Positions 8,585 through 16,325 of a stretch of DNA of 64,000 bases are shown piece by piece. The notes beneath the pieces were generated by a model. That model was not told where the DNA came from, made no database searches, and saw only the letters and a list, made by a program, of their open reading frames with translations. Both the position numbers and the translations under genes were made by a program. The stretch is from an uncultured Pseudomonadales bacterium (GTDB lineage Bacteria > Pseudomonadota > Gammaproteobacteria > Pseudomonadales > Azotimanducaceae), in the NCBI GenBank assembly GCA_951813515.1, contig OX638346.1, positions 671,617-735,616 of the forward strand, written 5' to 3'. The first letter of the stretch is position 1. Each line of letters opens with the position of its first letter.

Positions 8585-9275
8585 CCGCGTCCAGGACTGG
8601 TTTGCCGAGTTGCGCCAACTCGACGTGGGCAGTGTCGGCATCTGGCCACGCCCCGCAAAGGCGGTGGCGTTCGCTGCCGTGTTCTGCTGCGCCCTCCTCG
8701 CCGGGAAGTTCTTCTACCTGTCAGGGAAACAGGCCGCCGTAACAACGCGTATCGCATCCGAGACCGAACTGAAACGCGAGTATGAACGCAAGGCGCTTCC
8801 GGCAGCGCACCTCGACTCAGTGCGCACGCGGCACTCAGACGCGGCGGCCGAGTTCGAGGCGCTGCTGCGCCAATTACCGAAGGATACGGAGGTGCCCGGG
8901 CTGATCGAGGACATATCCCGCGCCGCGCTCAGGAACGCCCTCGTGATCGAGAGCATCGACCTCGAGACGGAGCGAGCGGTCGGTTTCTACATGGAGTTGC
9001 CGATCGGGATCGCCGTGCGCGGCAGCTTCCACGACATCGGCGCATTCGTGAGCGATGTCGGAGCCCTGTCCAGGATCGTGACGTTGCACGACTTCGAACT
9101 CGCACCGGAAGAACACCCGGACCAGACTGTCGGCTCTATGGCGGCCGCAGCCTGTGACGGCGATGACCCCGAACCGACACGCTGTTCCAGCGCCAATGCG
9201 CTCAGGATGACCATCCTGGCAAAGACTTACAGCTACCTGCCACGCTCCGCGAACCTGCCCGAGGCCCAAACATGA
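8574..9275 (+). CDS. pilO: Type IV pilus assembly protein PilO
   Basis: A 233-residue inner-membrane protein with a short cytoplasmic N-terminus (FDRVQDWFAELRQLD), a membrane helix at about 22-42 and a periplasmic coiled coil. The C-terminal ferredoxin-like fold carries the family pattern around LPKDTEVPGLIEDISRAALR, then GSFHDIGAFVSDVGALSRIV. It pairs with PilN and binds PilP. The C-terminal 50 residues contain two cysteines (DPEPTRCSSANALRM), slightly more than usual. The stop overlaps the pilP start as ATGA. Confidence 0.94.
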   Translation: MAFDRVQDWFAELRQLDVGSVGIWPRPAKAVAFAAVFCCALLAGKFFYLSGKQAAVTTRIASETELKREYERKALPAAHLDSVRTRHSDAAAEFEALLRQLPKDTEVPGLIEDISRAALRNALVIESIDLETERAVGFYMELPIGIAVRGSFHDIGAFVSDVGALSRIVTLHDFELAPEEHPDQTVGSMAAAACDGDDPEPTRCSSANALRMTILAKTYSYLPRSANLPEAQT

Positions 9276-9823
9276 AGCGTCCGGCACTGCTGACCATGGC
9301 GATCCTGCTCGGCGCGACCGCCTGTAGCGATGGCGGCCACGCGGACCTCGAAGCGTTCGTCGAGGAGACTACGCGCAAAGCTGTGCAGACATACCGCCCC
9401 GCTGACGCCAACGCAGATCTGCCCGCTTCCGCCCCCTCCCCTGAGCCGTTCGTCTACGCGGCGGGCGAATTGCGCAGCCCCTTCAAGCCTCCGCCCGCGC
9501 CCGCATCGATTGCGGCCGTCGGCCAGCCGCTGGTCGCGCCGGACCTTGAACGCGTGAAGGGTCACCTCGAGCGATTTCCCCTCGCGCAACTGCGTCTCGT
9601 CGGCAACCTGTCCGGCCGCCGGGCGCAGGTGGCGCTCGTTCAGGACCCGGACGGCAGAATTCATCCAGTGGGGGTTGGAGACTACATGGGCAACGACTTC
9701 GGCCGCATACGCGCGGTCGGCGATGTCGGGATCGAAATGGTCGAGATCATTCGCGATGCGGGAGGATGGACGGAGCGTGCCCGCTTCATCCCGCTTGGCG
9801 GGGAGGAGGGGAACGACGAATGA
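9272..9823 (+). CDS. pilP: Type IV pilus lipoprotein PilP
   Basis: A 183-residue inner-membrane lipoprotein. The signal sequence MKRPALLTMAILLGATAC ends in a lipobox with Cys18 as the lipidated residue. A proline-rich linker contains GELRSPFKPPPAP, the family's conserved RSPF segment, followed by the beta-sandwich HR domain (FPLAQLRLVGNLSGRRAQVA, then VGDYMGNDFGRI). PilP links PilNO to the secretin PilQ. Its stop overlaps pilQ by 4 bp. Confidence 0.94.
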   Translation: MKRPALLTMAILLGATACSDGGHADLEAFVEETTRKAVQTYRPADANADLPASAPSPEPFVYAAGELRSPFKPPPAPASIAAVGQPLVAPDLERVKGHLERFPLAQLRLVGNLSGRRAQVALVQDPDGRIHPVGVGDYMGNDFGRIRAVGDVGIEMVEIIRDAGGWTERARFIPLGGEEGNDE

Positions 9824-11298
9824 CCGGGAAGTACCAACGCTTCGGAGTGTTACTGGCGGTGTTCCTGTGGGTAGCCGTCGACGCTTCGAGCGGCGAGGAA
9901 GGTGCTGACGGCGGTTCTCCGTCAACGGCCGAAACGGCAACCCCGGAAACCACAGCGCCGGAAACGCACCAGTCCGCGCCCACTACCGCCGCCACGGGTT
10001 ACAGCGGCGAAGAACTCTCGTTCAACTTCCAGGACATCGAAGTGCGCGCGGCGCTTCTCCTGATCGCCGACTTCGCGGGGTCGAATCTTGTCGCGAGCGA
10101 TACGGTCTCCGGCAACATCACATTGCGGCTAAAACACGTGCCGTGGGACCAGGCGCTCGATCTGATCCTGCGAACGAAGGGGCTCGGGAAGCGCGTCGAA
10201 GGCAACGTGCTCCTCGTGGCGCCAGCGGAAGAGCTGGCCGAACGTGAAAGGCTTGAACTCACGAACCTGAAACAGCTCTCCGAACTGGCGCCGCTCCAGA
10301 CCGAGTTCATACAGTTCCGCTACGCCAACGCCTCCGACCTGTTCGGCCTGCTCACCCGGGGCGACTCGGACACTTCGGTACTGTCCGATCGCGGCAGCGT
10401 CATCGTCGACGAGCGCACCAACGCGGTGGTCCTGACGGACACCGCGGACAACCTCGCCAAGGTGCGAGAGGTGATCGCCCAATTGGACATCCCGGTTCGC
10501 CAGGTGCAGATCCAGTCTCGCATCATCAATGCCAACGCGAACCTGAGCGAGCAGCTCGGCGTGCGCTGGGGCGGCGGGGCGCTCAAACGCATCGGTTCTC
10601 CCGCTGTCGGGAATCCTTCTTCTGTCCTGAAACTGGGCAGCAGCCGGGAGACCCTGGCGGAACTGCAGGACGTCGCGGCAGAAGGGAGCGGCACGATCAC
10701 CTCGCCGGACGACCTGGTCGTCGACCTCGGCGTATCCGGCCAGGGCGCTACGCGGCTCGGCATCGGCATCGCCAACGGCATGGACTACCTTCTCGACCTC
10801 GAAATCTCGGCGCTCGCAACGGAAGGTCACGCGGAAATCGTCGCCAGGCCCACGTTGATCACGGCAGACAAGCAGCCCGCGACGATTCAGTCCGGCGTCG
10901 AGATCCCCTACCAGGAAGCGAGCAGTTCGGGTGCCACATCGACTACCTTTAAGAACGCAGTGCTCTCGCTCGAAGTGACGCCCAGAATCACTCCCGACGA
11001 ACGCATCATCATGGACCTCCGGGTCAACCAGGACTCGGTCGGCCAGGTGTTTAACGGCGTACCCAGCATCGACACGACGGCGATCGCCACCCGCGTGCTG
11101 GTCGAAAACGGCCAGACACTGGTGCTCGGCGGCATGTTCCGCACGGACCGGAACTTCTCCGTGACGAAGACACCCCTGCTGGGCGACATCCCCTACCTCG
11201 GACGATTGTTCCGCCGCACCATCGAACGTGACGACAAACAGGAACTGCTGATCTTCATCACACCACGCATCATCGACGAGGCAGGTGCTTCGATCTAG
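9820..11298 (+). CDS. pilQ: Type IV pilus secretin PilQ (short form)
   Basis: A 492-residue outer-membrane secretin. The chosen ATG 9820 gives the ATGA overlap with pilP and an N-terminal signal (FGVLLAVFLWVAVDASSG). After a Thr/Pro/Glu-rich linker of about 40 residues comes the secretin/TonB short domain (FNFQDIEVRAALLLIADFAG), then an N1 domain and the pore-forming secretin domain (VEIPYQEASSSGATSTTFKN, then LVLGGMFRTDRNFSVTKTPL). PilQ proteins are usually about 700 residues with N-terminal AMIN domains; none is visible here. aroK, its usual neighbour, lies 3.4 kb away across an accessory insertion. Confidence 0.92.
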   Translation: MTGKYQRFGVLLAVFLWVAVDASSGEEGADGGSPSTAETATPETTAPETHQSAPTTAATGYSGEELSFNFQDIEVRAALLLIADFAGSNLVASDTVSGNITLRLKHVPWDQALDLILRTKGLGKRVEGNVLLVAPAEELAERERLELTNLKQLSELAPLQTEFIQFRYANASDLFGLLTRGDSDTSVLSDRGSVIVDERTNAVVLTDTADNLAKVREVIAQLDIPVRQVQIQSRIINANANLSEQLGVRWGGGALKRIGSPAVGNPSSVLKLGSSRETLAELQDVAAEGSGTITSPDDLVVDLGVSGQGATRLGIGIANGMDYLLDLEISALATEGHAEIVARPTLITADKQPATIQSGVEIPYQEASSSGATSTTFKNAVLSLEVTPRITPDERIIMDLRVNQDSVGQVFNGVPSIDTTAIATRVLVENGQTLVLGGMFRTDRNFSVTKTPLLGDIPYLGRLFRRTIERDDKQELLIFITPRIIDEAGASI

Positions 11299-11484
11299 CA
11301 GCGCCGTGCAGGCGTCTGTAACTGCCTACCTACAAAGGACAAGGGAAATCGCACATAAGTACTCATGCGTAGCCTTGGCACCGTCCGCCGCCGGAATGGG
11401 GGGTTACGCGCTGTGTTGTGTATAGCCACCGTCCCAACGGGAATTGGCGCGGGGTTTGTATGTAGTGCGGTGCGGTGACGAGTA
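11299..11484. other. Non-coding stretch downstream of pilQ
   Basis: There is no convincing gene between the pilQ stop and the integrase scar. The composition is less biased than in the flanking genes (more A/T, short homopolymer runs of G). I see no hairpin followed by a T-run, so no terminator is called for the pil operon. Confidence 0.5.
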
Positions 11485-11583
11485 GCCCACCTCAACAGCG
11501 ACCGCGTGGGGGCCGCCTACCGGCGCACCGACCTGTTCGACCGCCGCCGCGAACCCATGCAGCAGTGGGACGACTACGCCGAT
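11485..11583 (+). pseudogene. Tyrosine recombinase (phage/island integrase) C-terminal scar
   Basis: In frame from GCC 11485 the DNA reads AHLNSDRVGAAYRRTDLF and then DRRREPMQQWDDYAD. This is the typical C-terminal tail of P4-type integrases (LAH...AYRR.DLF.KRR..M..W..Y). A stop codon lies a few codons upstream and no catalytic Arg/His/Tyr segments are present, so only the last 30 or so residues survive. It marks an integrated element that has largely been deleted, between pilQ and aroK, whose usual adjacency is broken here. The match is from memory of the family, not a search. Confidence 0.6.
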
Positions 11584-11622
11584 TCGCGGGACTGCAGGCC
11601 CGGGACCGGCGGGTCGCGCCCC

Positions 11623-11817
11623 TCAGACGGCCAGCGACTCGTCGGTGCCTTCGGCGATCCGGCGCGCGGGATACGTGACGTACTCGCGCCCGGACTCGTC
11701 CTGCCGCTCCCGGATCCGCCGGAAGATGGCGCCCACGTCGTAGCCGGCGCGCGCGGCGAGTCCGTCGCGGACCGCACGCACTTCGGCGATCACCGGATCA
11801 GTCTCCTTCGTCCGCAT
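11623..11817 (-). CDS. Putative antitoxin partner of the PIN-domain protein
   Basis: A 64-residue acidic/basic protein starting MRTKETDPVIAEVRAVRDGL, followed by AARAGYDVGAIFRRIRER. It resembles short conserved proteins (TDPVIEEIRAIR...) that travel with PIN toxins. It overlaps the 3' end of the PIN gene by 20 bp, so the order is toxin first, antitoxin second, the reverse of most vapBC operons. No DNA-binding motif is obvious. The antitoxin role is inferred from size, pairing and overlap. Confidence 0.6.
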   Translation of the reverse strand: MRTKETDPVIAEVRAVRDGLAARAGYDVGAIFRRIRERQDESGREYVTYPARRIAEGTDESLAV

Positions 11818-12292
11818 AGCCAGTCTCCATCAGTTCGTTCGGCGTGCAGATCACCGGCGGTTCGTAGCCCGCCTCCCTGCACGCCCCTTCTATCCGTACC
11901 CGCATTGCCGCGTTGGCGATGTGACGGAAGTTCCACGTCACCAGGTACTCGACACCGCTGGTCACCGCGATGGCGATGTGCGCGGCGTCCGCCGCAGCTT
12001 CGCGCGGAACGGCGCCGAGTTCAAGCAGCCGGCGCGCGAGACCCTCCGCGTCGGGGGACGCATCCAGCAGCGTGATGCCTTCGAGCACCTTCAGGCGATC
12101 ACGCGCCGCGACGGGATCGCCTGCTCCGGCTTCCGCCAGAACGAGTTCCGACGCCACCAGGCGGAATCTCACGGCGGCGTCCCGCCACCACTCGCGGGTC
12201 ACCTCCTGGTACGCGGCGACGACCACGTCGCGCGACGAGCGCGCGGTGAGGTAGCTCACGACCGAGGTCTCGATGTAGGCGGTCGGGTTCAT
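11798..12292 (-). CDS. PIN-domain ribonuclease toxin (VapC-like)
   Basis: A 164-residue PIN protein starting at ATG 12292 (MNPTAYIETSVVSYLTARSS). The frame stays open upstream to 12391, but homologues begin at this YIETSVVSYL segment. Acidic and polar residues expected for the metal site occur in YIETS, LVASELVLAEAG, AADAAHIAIA and YLVTWNFRHIANA. The C-terminus reads YEPPVICTPNEL. PIN toxins cleave tRNA or rRNA. The first acidic ligand is Glu, not the usual Asp, as in this subfamily generally. It lies in the island between pilQ and aroK. Confidence 0.8.
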   Translation of the reverse strand: MNPTAYIETSVVSYLTARSSRDVVVAAYQEVTREWWRDAAVRFRLVASELVLAEAGAGDPVAARDRLKVLEGITLLDASPDAEGLARRLLELGAVPREAAADAAHIAIAVTSGVEYLVTWNFRHIANAAMRVRIEGACREAGYEPPVICTPNELMETGYADEGD

Positions 12293-13164
12293 CTGCTGCA
12301 GGGTCTCCCATCGTCTCCTGATTCGTTCCACACCCGTTGTCGCCCAACGTCGCGCAGTTTGCAACCACTTCATCCGCTCCGTTCGGGACAACGCCAGTCC
12401 CCCGGCGGCACACCGCGCCGCTGCCGAAGCCCGGTCAACATCAAGGGCCGGCAGGGCACCCGGCCAAGCCGGGTGCGCACCCTTGACGCGGCGGCGGCGA
12501 TCTTACGCTGCCCGCAGGTTCCGGGCGGGGCGCACTTTGCCGCGGCATCGCGGGGTTCGTCGCGGCTTCCTCCGACATCCTCGCAGCCCGCCAGCTCCCT
12601 GCCCCGCGAGCGATCCCTCCCGCAAACTGTCGCGGAAATCCCGGACCTCGGATTGTCAGTCCGATGTTCCGTCCGGAATGTCGGCCACTCGACGGCCCAT
12701 GCCGTCGATGGCGCTTCCCGGGAGGGCGCTTCCCGGTGGGACCGGGCCCCAGTCGGCTACGCCGACCCGAGCCCGCTGGCGCGGTCTCGTCCCATGCGGG
12801 TGACGGTCCCTCGCGCTTCCGCCCTCCGGGCGGTAGGGCCGCGCTGACAGCTCCGCAGTAGACCGGCACGCCCGTGGGCCGCGTGGTCGCGGCGGGCGGC
12901 CGGTTGGAACACGCCAACTTCGCGGAGGAGACCGCAACGGGCCGCCGCTCGTTGCCGCCGCCGCCCGGCGGCAGACCGTCAAGCCGCGTGTGCCGCCCCA
13001 AATCGGCACATTCGGTCGTCCGTCTCGTGCGGGAAGCGTGCCACGCGTGCTCGGCCGACGGCCTGCCGCGCTTCAAGGCCTACGTGTGTTCGCCCACAAC
13101 CCGATGCGCCTCGTTCGGCTGCTGCCGAAGCCGACCTGACCGCCGTCACACGAGTTGCGGCGTT
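12293..13164. other. GC-rich decayed intergenic DNA within the island
   Basis: About 870 bp without a believable gene. Long open frames on both strands here are low-complexity Arg/Pro/Gly/Ala translations, as expected from extreme GC content. One short piece on the plus strand, ending at the TGA of 13137-13139, reads AALQGLRVFAHNPMRLVRLL. It resembles the C-terminal end of some transposases (VFAHNLMRLARLL pattern), but nothing upstream supports an intact enzyme. I interpret the segment as eroded mobile-element DNA; confidence in the transposase reading is low. Confidence 0.4.
12456..12476. repeat. Perfect 9-bp inverted repeat (hairpin)
   Basis: GCACCCGGC-CAA-GCCGGGTGC forms a perfect nine-base stem with a three-base loop, about 165 bp upstream of the PIN gene start. 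No T-run follows on either strand, so it is not a standard intrinsic terminator. It stands at the border of a very GC-rich non-coding stretch and may be part of a mobile-element end. Confidence 0.5.
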
Positions 13165-14589
13165 TCAGCGGCGGCTCGCGAGATAGGCTTCGACCTCCGC
13201 CTGGCCCGCGACCACCGCCCACTCCAGCGGCGTCCCGGCGTGGTGTGCATCACGCACATCCAGCCGCGCGCCCCCGTCGATCAGCAGTTTCACCATTTCG
13301 AGGTGGCCGTGGAACGCCGCCTGGTGCAGCGGCGCGGTGGGCGTGCTGTCGCCCGTGTCGGGATCGAATCCCAAGTCAAGCATAAGGCGGACTGCGGCGA
13401 GCCGATTGGATCCGGCGGCATCGACGATCAGTTGCGGGTCGTCGGCCTGCGTCCGCGTGACCAGATCGGATTGTTCTTCCAGGAGCTTCCGGGCCGTTCC
13501 CTCGTCCGCGCCCATGCAGGCGGCCACAAACCGACTTGCAGCATCCACCCTCGCCGTGGCTGCGCCATGGTCGGCGAGGTATTGCGCCAGGTCCGGATGC
13601 CCCCCGCGCATGGCGGCTTCGAACAGCGTTCGTCCGTCGCCGGCGTCGATCGACAAGTCTGCTCCGTTTTCGATCAGCAGTCTCGCGCGTTCCACGTGGT
13701 GGTTGCGCACCGCCCACCGCAACTGGTACGCAAGGACCCGCTCCGGGTTTTCCACTAGTTGGCCGTCCTCTTCAAGCAACCAGTTGTTCCGGTGGTCCCC
13801 GTTCAAGCCGTATTCGAGAAGCATCTCAAGGCATCTGTTGGGGGGTGTGAACATCGTGTTGTAGAGCGCCTGGCTATCGTTCGGGTCCGCGCCAGCGTCG
13901 AGCAGGAGCCTCGCCAGCACATCGCAGTCCTGGTGTTTCGGCTGGTTTACCGGTCCCATCTCCCCCTCGCCGAAGGCGCCCGTTAGAGCCGTGAACCGAT
14001 ACTGCCCACCCCACATGTAGTACGCGTTGGGATTGGCACCGCGTTCGATCAGCCGCCGCGCCACCGCCAAGGTCGATCCTTGCGGGACATCGAGGCGCGA
14101 ATAGCAGGCATAGAGCAGCGGTTCCCAGTCGAAATGACCGCCCCGCCTGTCGACAAGAGAAGGATCGGTGTCGAGAAAACCCACCACGGCCTGCGCGTCG
14201 CCTACGCATGCAGCGGACCAGATGTCCCGCGTTCCGAGCATCGGATCGGCATCGAGCATCGACCGCGCCCGTTCGCGATTGGCAGGCCTGTCGCTCTGAA
14301 AGTAGGCGAGACATGCCAATTGCTGAAAGTCCGAGCCGCCGTCCTCATGGGTGACGAACGTCTCCAGTTGCCGCCAGGTCGCGAAGCCATACCTCCTGGC
14401 GATCACGAGTTCAGCGTCCGCCTCGGAGAAGTCGGTACTCCGCGCCGCGTCATCGCCAATCCGGAAGTGCAGCGCGCGAATCTCCTTCATCGCCTCGGCA
14501 TCGCCCGCCTCGCAACGCTCGCGGAGCGACACGGCGATGCCCCGCATGTCGGAGAGGGTGTGGTTCGTTGGAAGCCGTTTAACCTGCAT
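13165..14589 (-). CDS. Ankyrin-repeat protein
   Basis: A 474-residue soluble protein with no signal peptide. The N-terminal module (FSEADAELVIARRYGFATWR) is a recurrent cap of bacterial ankyrin proteins. Ankyrin repeats run from about residue 125 to the end: VARRLIERGANPNAY, LLLDAGADPND, RARLLIENGADLSID, DLAQYLADHGA, PLHQAAFHGHLEMVKLLIDG, PLEWAVVAGQAEVEAYLASR. Ankyrin arrays bind proteins; the partner is unknown. I chose ATG 14589 over two GTG codons just upstream. It is the last gene of the accessory insertion before aroK. Confidence 0.85.
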   Translation of the reverse strand: MQVKRLPTNHTLSDMRGIAVSLRERCEAGDAEAMKEIRALHFRIGDDAARSTDFSEADAELVIARRYGFATWRQLETFVTHEDGGSDFQQLACLAYFQSDRPANRERARSMLDADPMLGTRDIWSAACVGDAQAVVGFLDTDPSLVDRRGGHFDWEPLLYACYSRLDVPQGSTLAVARRLIERGANPNAYYMWGGQYRFTALTGAFGEGEMGPVNQPKHQDCDVLARLLLDAGADPNDSQALYNTMFTPPNRCLEMLLEYGLNGDHRNNWLLEEDGQLVENPERVLAYQLRWAVRNHHVERARLLIENGADLSIDAGDGRTLFEAAMRGGHPDLAQYLADHGAATARVDAASRFVAACMGADEGTARKLLEEQSDLVTRTQADDPQLIVDAAGSNRLAAVRLMLDLGFDPDTGDSTPTAPLHQAAFHGHLEMVKLLIDGGARLDVRDAHHAGTPLEWAVVAGQAEVEAYLASRR

Positions 14590-14688
14590 GGTCACCACCG
14601 ATTATCGCAGAGACAGTTCAGCGCGGAGGCCCACCGCCAGGTGCGCCCATCCGCGCTAAACTATCCGCCAAATCCGCTGGTTCGGTCC

Positions 14689-15201
14689 ATGCCTCACCGC
14701 AACGTCTTTCTCATCGGGATGATGGCTTCCGGCAAGACCACCGTCGGCCGACACCTCGCGAGGGCTCTGAAGCTTGATTTCGTCGATAGCGACAGCGTCA
14801 TCGAGGACCGCGCCGGCGCGGATATTCCATGGATTTTCGATATCGAAGGGGAGGAGAAATTCCGGGATCGCGAAGAGAAGGTCATCGAGGAGGTCACGCG
14901 GCGGCACGGGGTCGTGGTCGCCACCGGCGGGGGCGTGGTCCTGCGGGAAGTCAACCGACGCAGGCTTTCCGAAAGGGGCACGGTCGTGTACCTGAATGCC
15001 CCATTCGAATCCCTTGTGACGCGTGCGCGCGGGAACACCCGCCGGCCCCTCCTTGCAGGCGAGGATGCGCGGGAAAAACTTTCGGAACTAATGAACCAGC
15101 GCGGCGACCTGTACGCGCAGACGGCTGACATCGAAATCCGCACGGATGAACGTTCACCCCGCACGATCGCCGAACGGATCGTCGCCTCACTGGAGACTTG
15201 A
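14689..15201 (+). CDS. aroK: Shikimate kinase
   Basis: A 170-residue cytosolic kinase that phosphorylates the 3-OH of shikimate, step five of chorismate synthesis. The Walker A is FLIGMMASGKTTVGR, with the usual MG(A/S)GK(S/T)T spacing. Asp/Arg substrate residues are in DFVDSDSVIEDRAGADIPWI, the GGGVV glycine loop is VVATGGGVVLRE, and the LID arginines are in NTRRPLLAGED. The start is ATG 14689. The stop is immediately followed by aroB, the normal arrangement; the usual upstream neighbour pilQ has been displaced. Confidence 0.96.
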   Translation: MPHRNVFLIGMMASGKTTVGRHLARALKLDFVDSDSVIEDRAGADIPWIFDIEGEEKFRDREEKVIEEVTRRHGVVVATGGGVVLREVNRRRLSERGTVVYLNAPFESLVTRARGNTRRPLLAGEDAREKLSELMNQRGDLYAQTADIEIRTDERSPRTIAERIVASLET

Positions 15202-15206
15202 AGAAA

Positions 15207-16304
15207 GTGGCCGCAACCACCGACCTCGTCGTCGATCTCGGCGAACGCAGCTATCCGATTCGAATCGGTCGCGGGCTGCTCGGCTGTCCCGGGCTGCTCG
15301 ACGAATACGTGCCCGGCAAACAGGCATTCATCGTCACCAACGAAGCGGTCAGGGACCGCTACCTCGACCCGTTGCTGGCGAGCCTGCCTCGAGTAGACGT
15401 GGAGTACGCATGCATCGGTGATGGCGAGGCGTTCAAGACGCTGGACACCTACGCGACGCTCATGGACCGACTGGTCACGGGCGGCCATAACCGCACGACC
15501 GCTATCATCGGTCTCGGCGGCGGCGTCATCGGCGATATCGCCGGCTTCATCGCCGCGACGTACCAGCGCGGCGTTGCCTTCATCCAGGTGCCGACAACCC
15601 TGCTGGCGCTGGTGGACTCGTCCGTGGGCGGCAAGACCGCCGTCAACCATCCCCGGGGCAAGAACCTGATCGGGGCGTTCTACCAGCCGCGCTGCGTGAT
15701 CGCGGATATCGGCACGCTGGAAACGCTGCCGACGCGCGAACTCAAGGCGGGACTTGCGGAAGTCATCAAGTACGGCGTCATCCGCGATGCGGCCTTTTTC
15801 GATTGGCTAGACGACAACCTTGATCGTTTGCTCGCCCTGGACGCCACAGCGCTCGCCCATGCAGTCGCAACCTCTTGCCGCATCAAGGCCGCGGTCGTAC
15901 AGACCGACGAGCGGGAAACCGGGTTGCGGGCAATCCTGAACTTCGGCCACACGTTTGGCCATGCGCTGGAGGCCTTGACCGGCTACGAGCGACTGCTACA
16001 CGGGGAAGCGGTGGCGATCGGCATGGTGATGGCGGCGGACCTGTCGTCCCGCTGGGGCAAATTGCCTCGTGCCGATGCGCGGCGAATCAGGGGCCTGATC
16101 GCCCGCGCCGGCTTGCCGGTGAAACCGCCGCCGGTTTCCGCCGACGCCATGCTGGAAGCCATGGGCATGGACAAGAAGGTTGTCGACGGACGCATCCGCC
16201 TCGTGCTTACAGATGCGATCGGCACGGCGGCATTGACGGACCAGGCGCCGGAGGTCGCGATCCGCGAGACCCTCGAAGCGGGCGACGCACTCTGCGCAGA
16301 GTGA
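15207..16304 (+). CDS. aroB: 3-dehydroquinate synthase
   Basis: A 365-residue NAD- and metal-dependent enzyme that converts DAHP to 3-dehydroquinate, step two of the shikimate pathway. NAD-binding and active-site segments are visible: DGEAFKTLDTYATLMDRL, GLGGGVIGDIAGFIAATYQR, VPTTLLALVDSSVGGKTAVN and LNFGHTFGHALE (metal ligands), with EVIKYGVIRD between. I prefer GTG 15207, preceded by GGAG at 15192-15195; a TTG at 15198 overlapping the aroK stop is an alternative that adds three residues. It forms an operon with aroK. Confidence 0.95.
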   Translation: MAATTDLVVDLGERSYPIRIGRGLLGCPGLLDEYVPGKQAFIVTNEAVRDRYLDPLLASLPRVDVEYACIGDGEAFKTLDTYATLMDRLVTGGHNRTTAIIGLGGGVIGDIAGFIAATYQRGVAFIQVPTTLLALVDSSVGGKTAVNHPRGKNLIGAFYQPRCVIADIGTLETLPTRELKAGLAEVIKYGVIRDAAFFDWLDDNLDRLLALDATALAHAVATSCRIKAAVVQTDERETGLRAILNFGHTFGHALEALTGYERLLHGEAVAIGMVMAADLSSRWGKLPRADARRIRGLIARAGLPVKPPPVSADAMLEAMGMDKKVVDGRIRLVLTDAIGTAALTDQAPEVAIRETLEAGDALCAE

Positions 16305-16325
16305 CCGTCTCCGGCTCGGGTTTCC

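Noticed and set aside
11921..12847. Plus-strand open frame of 308 codons in the island
   Set aside because: It covers the PIN gene in antisense and then low-complexity GC-rich DNA; no start signal or recognisable domain.
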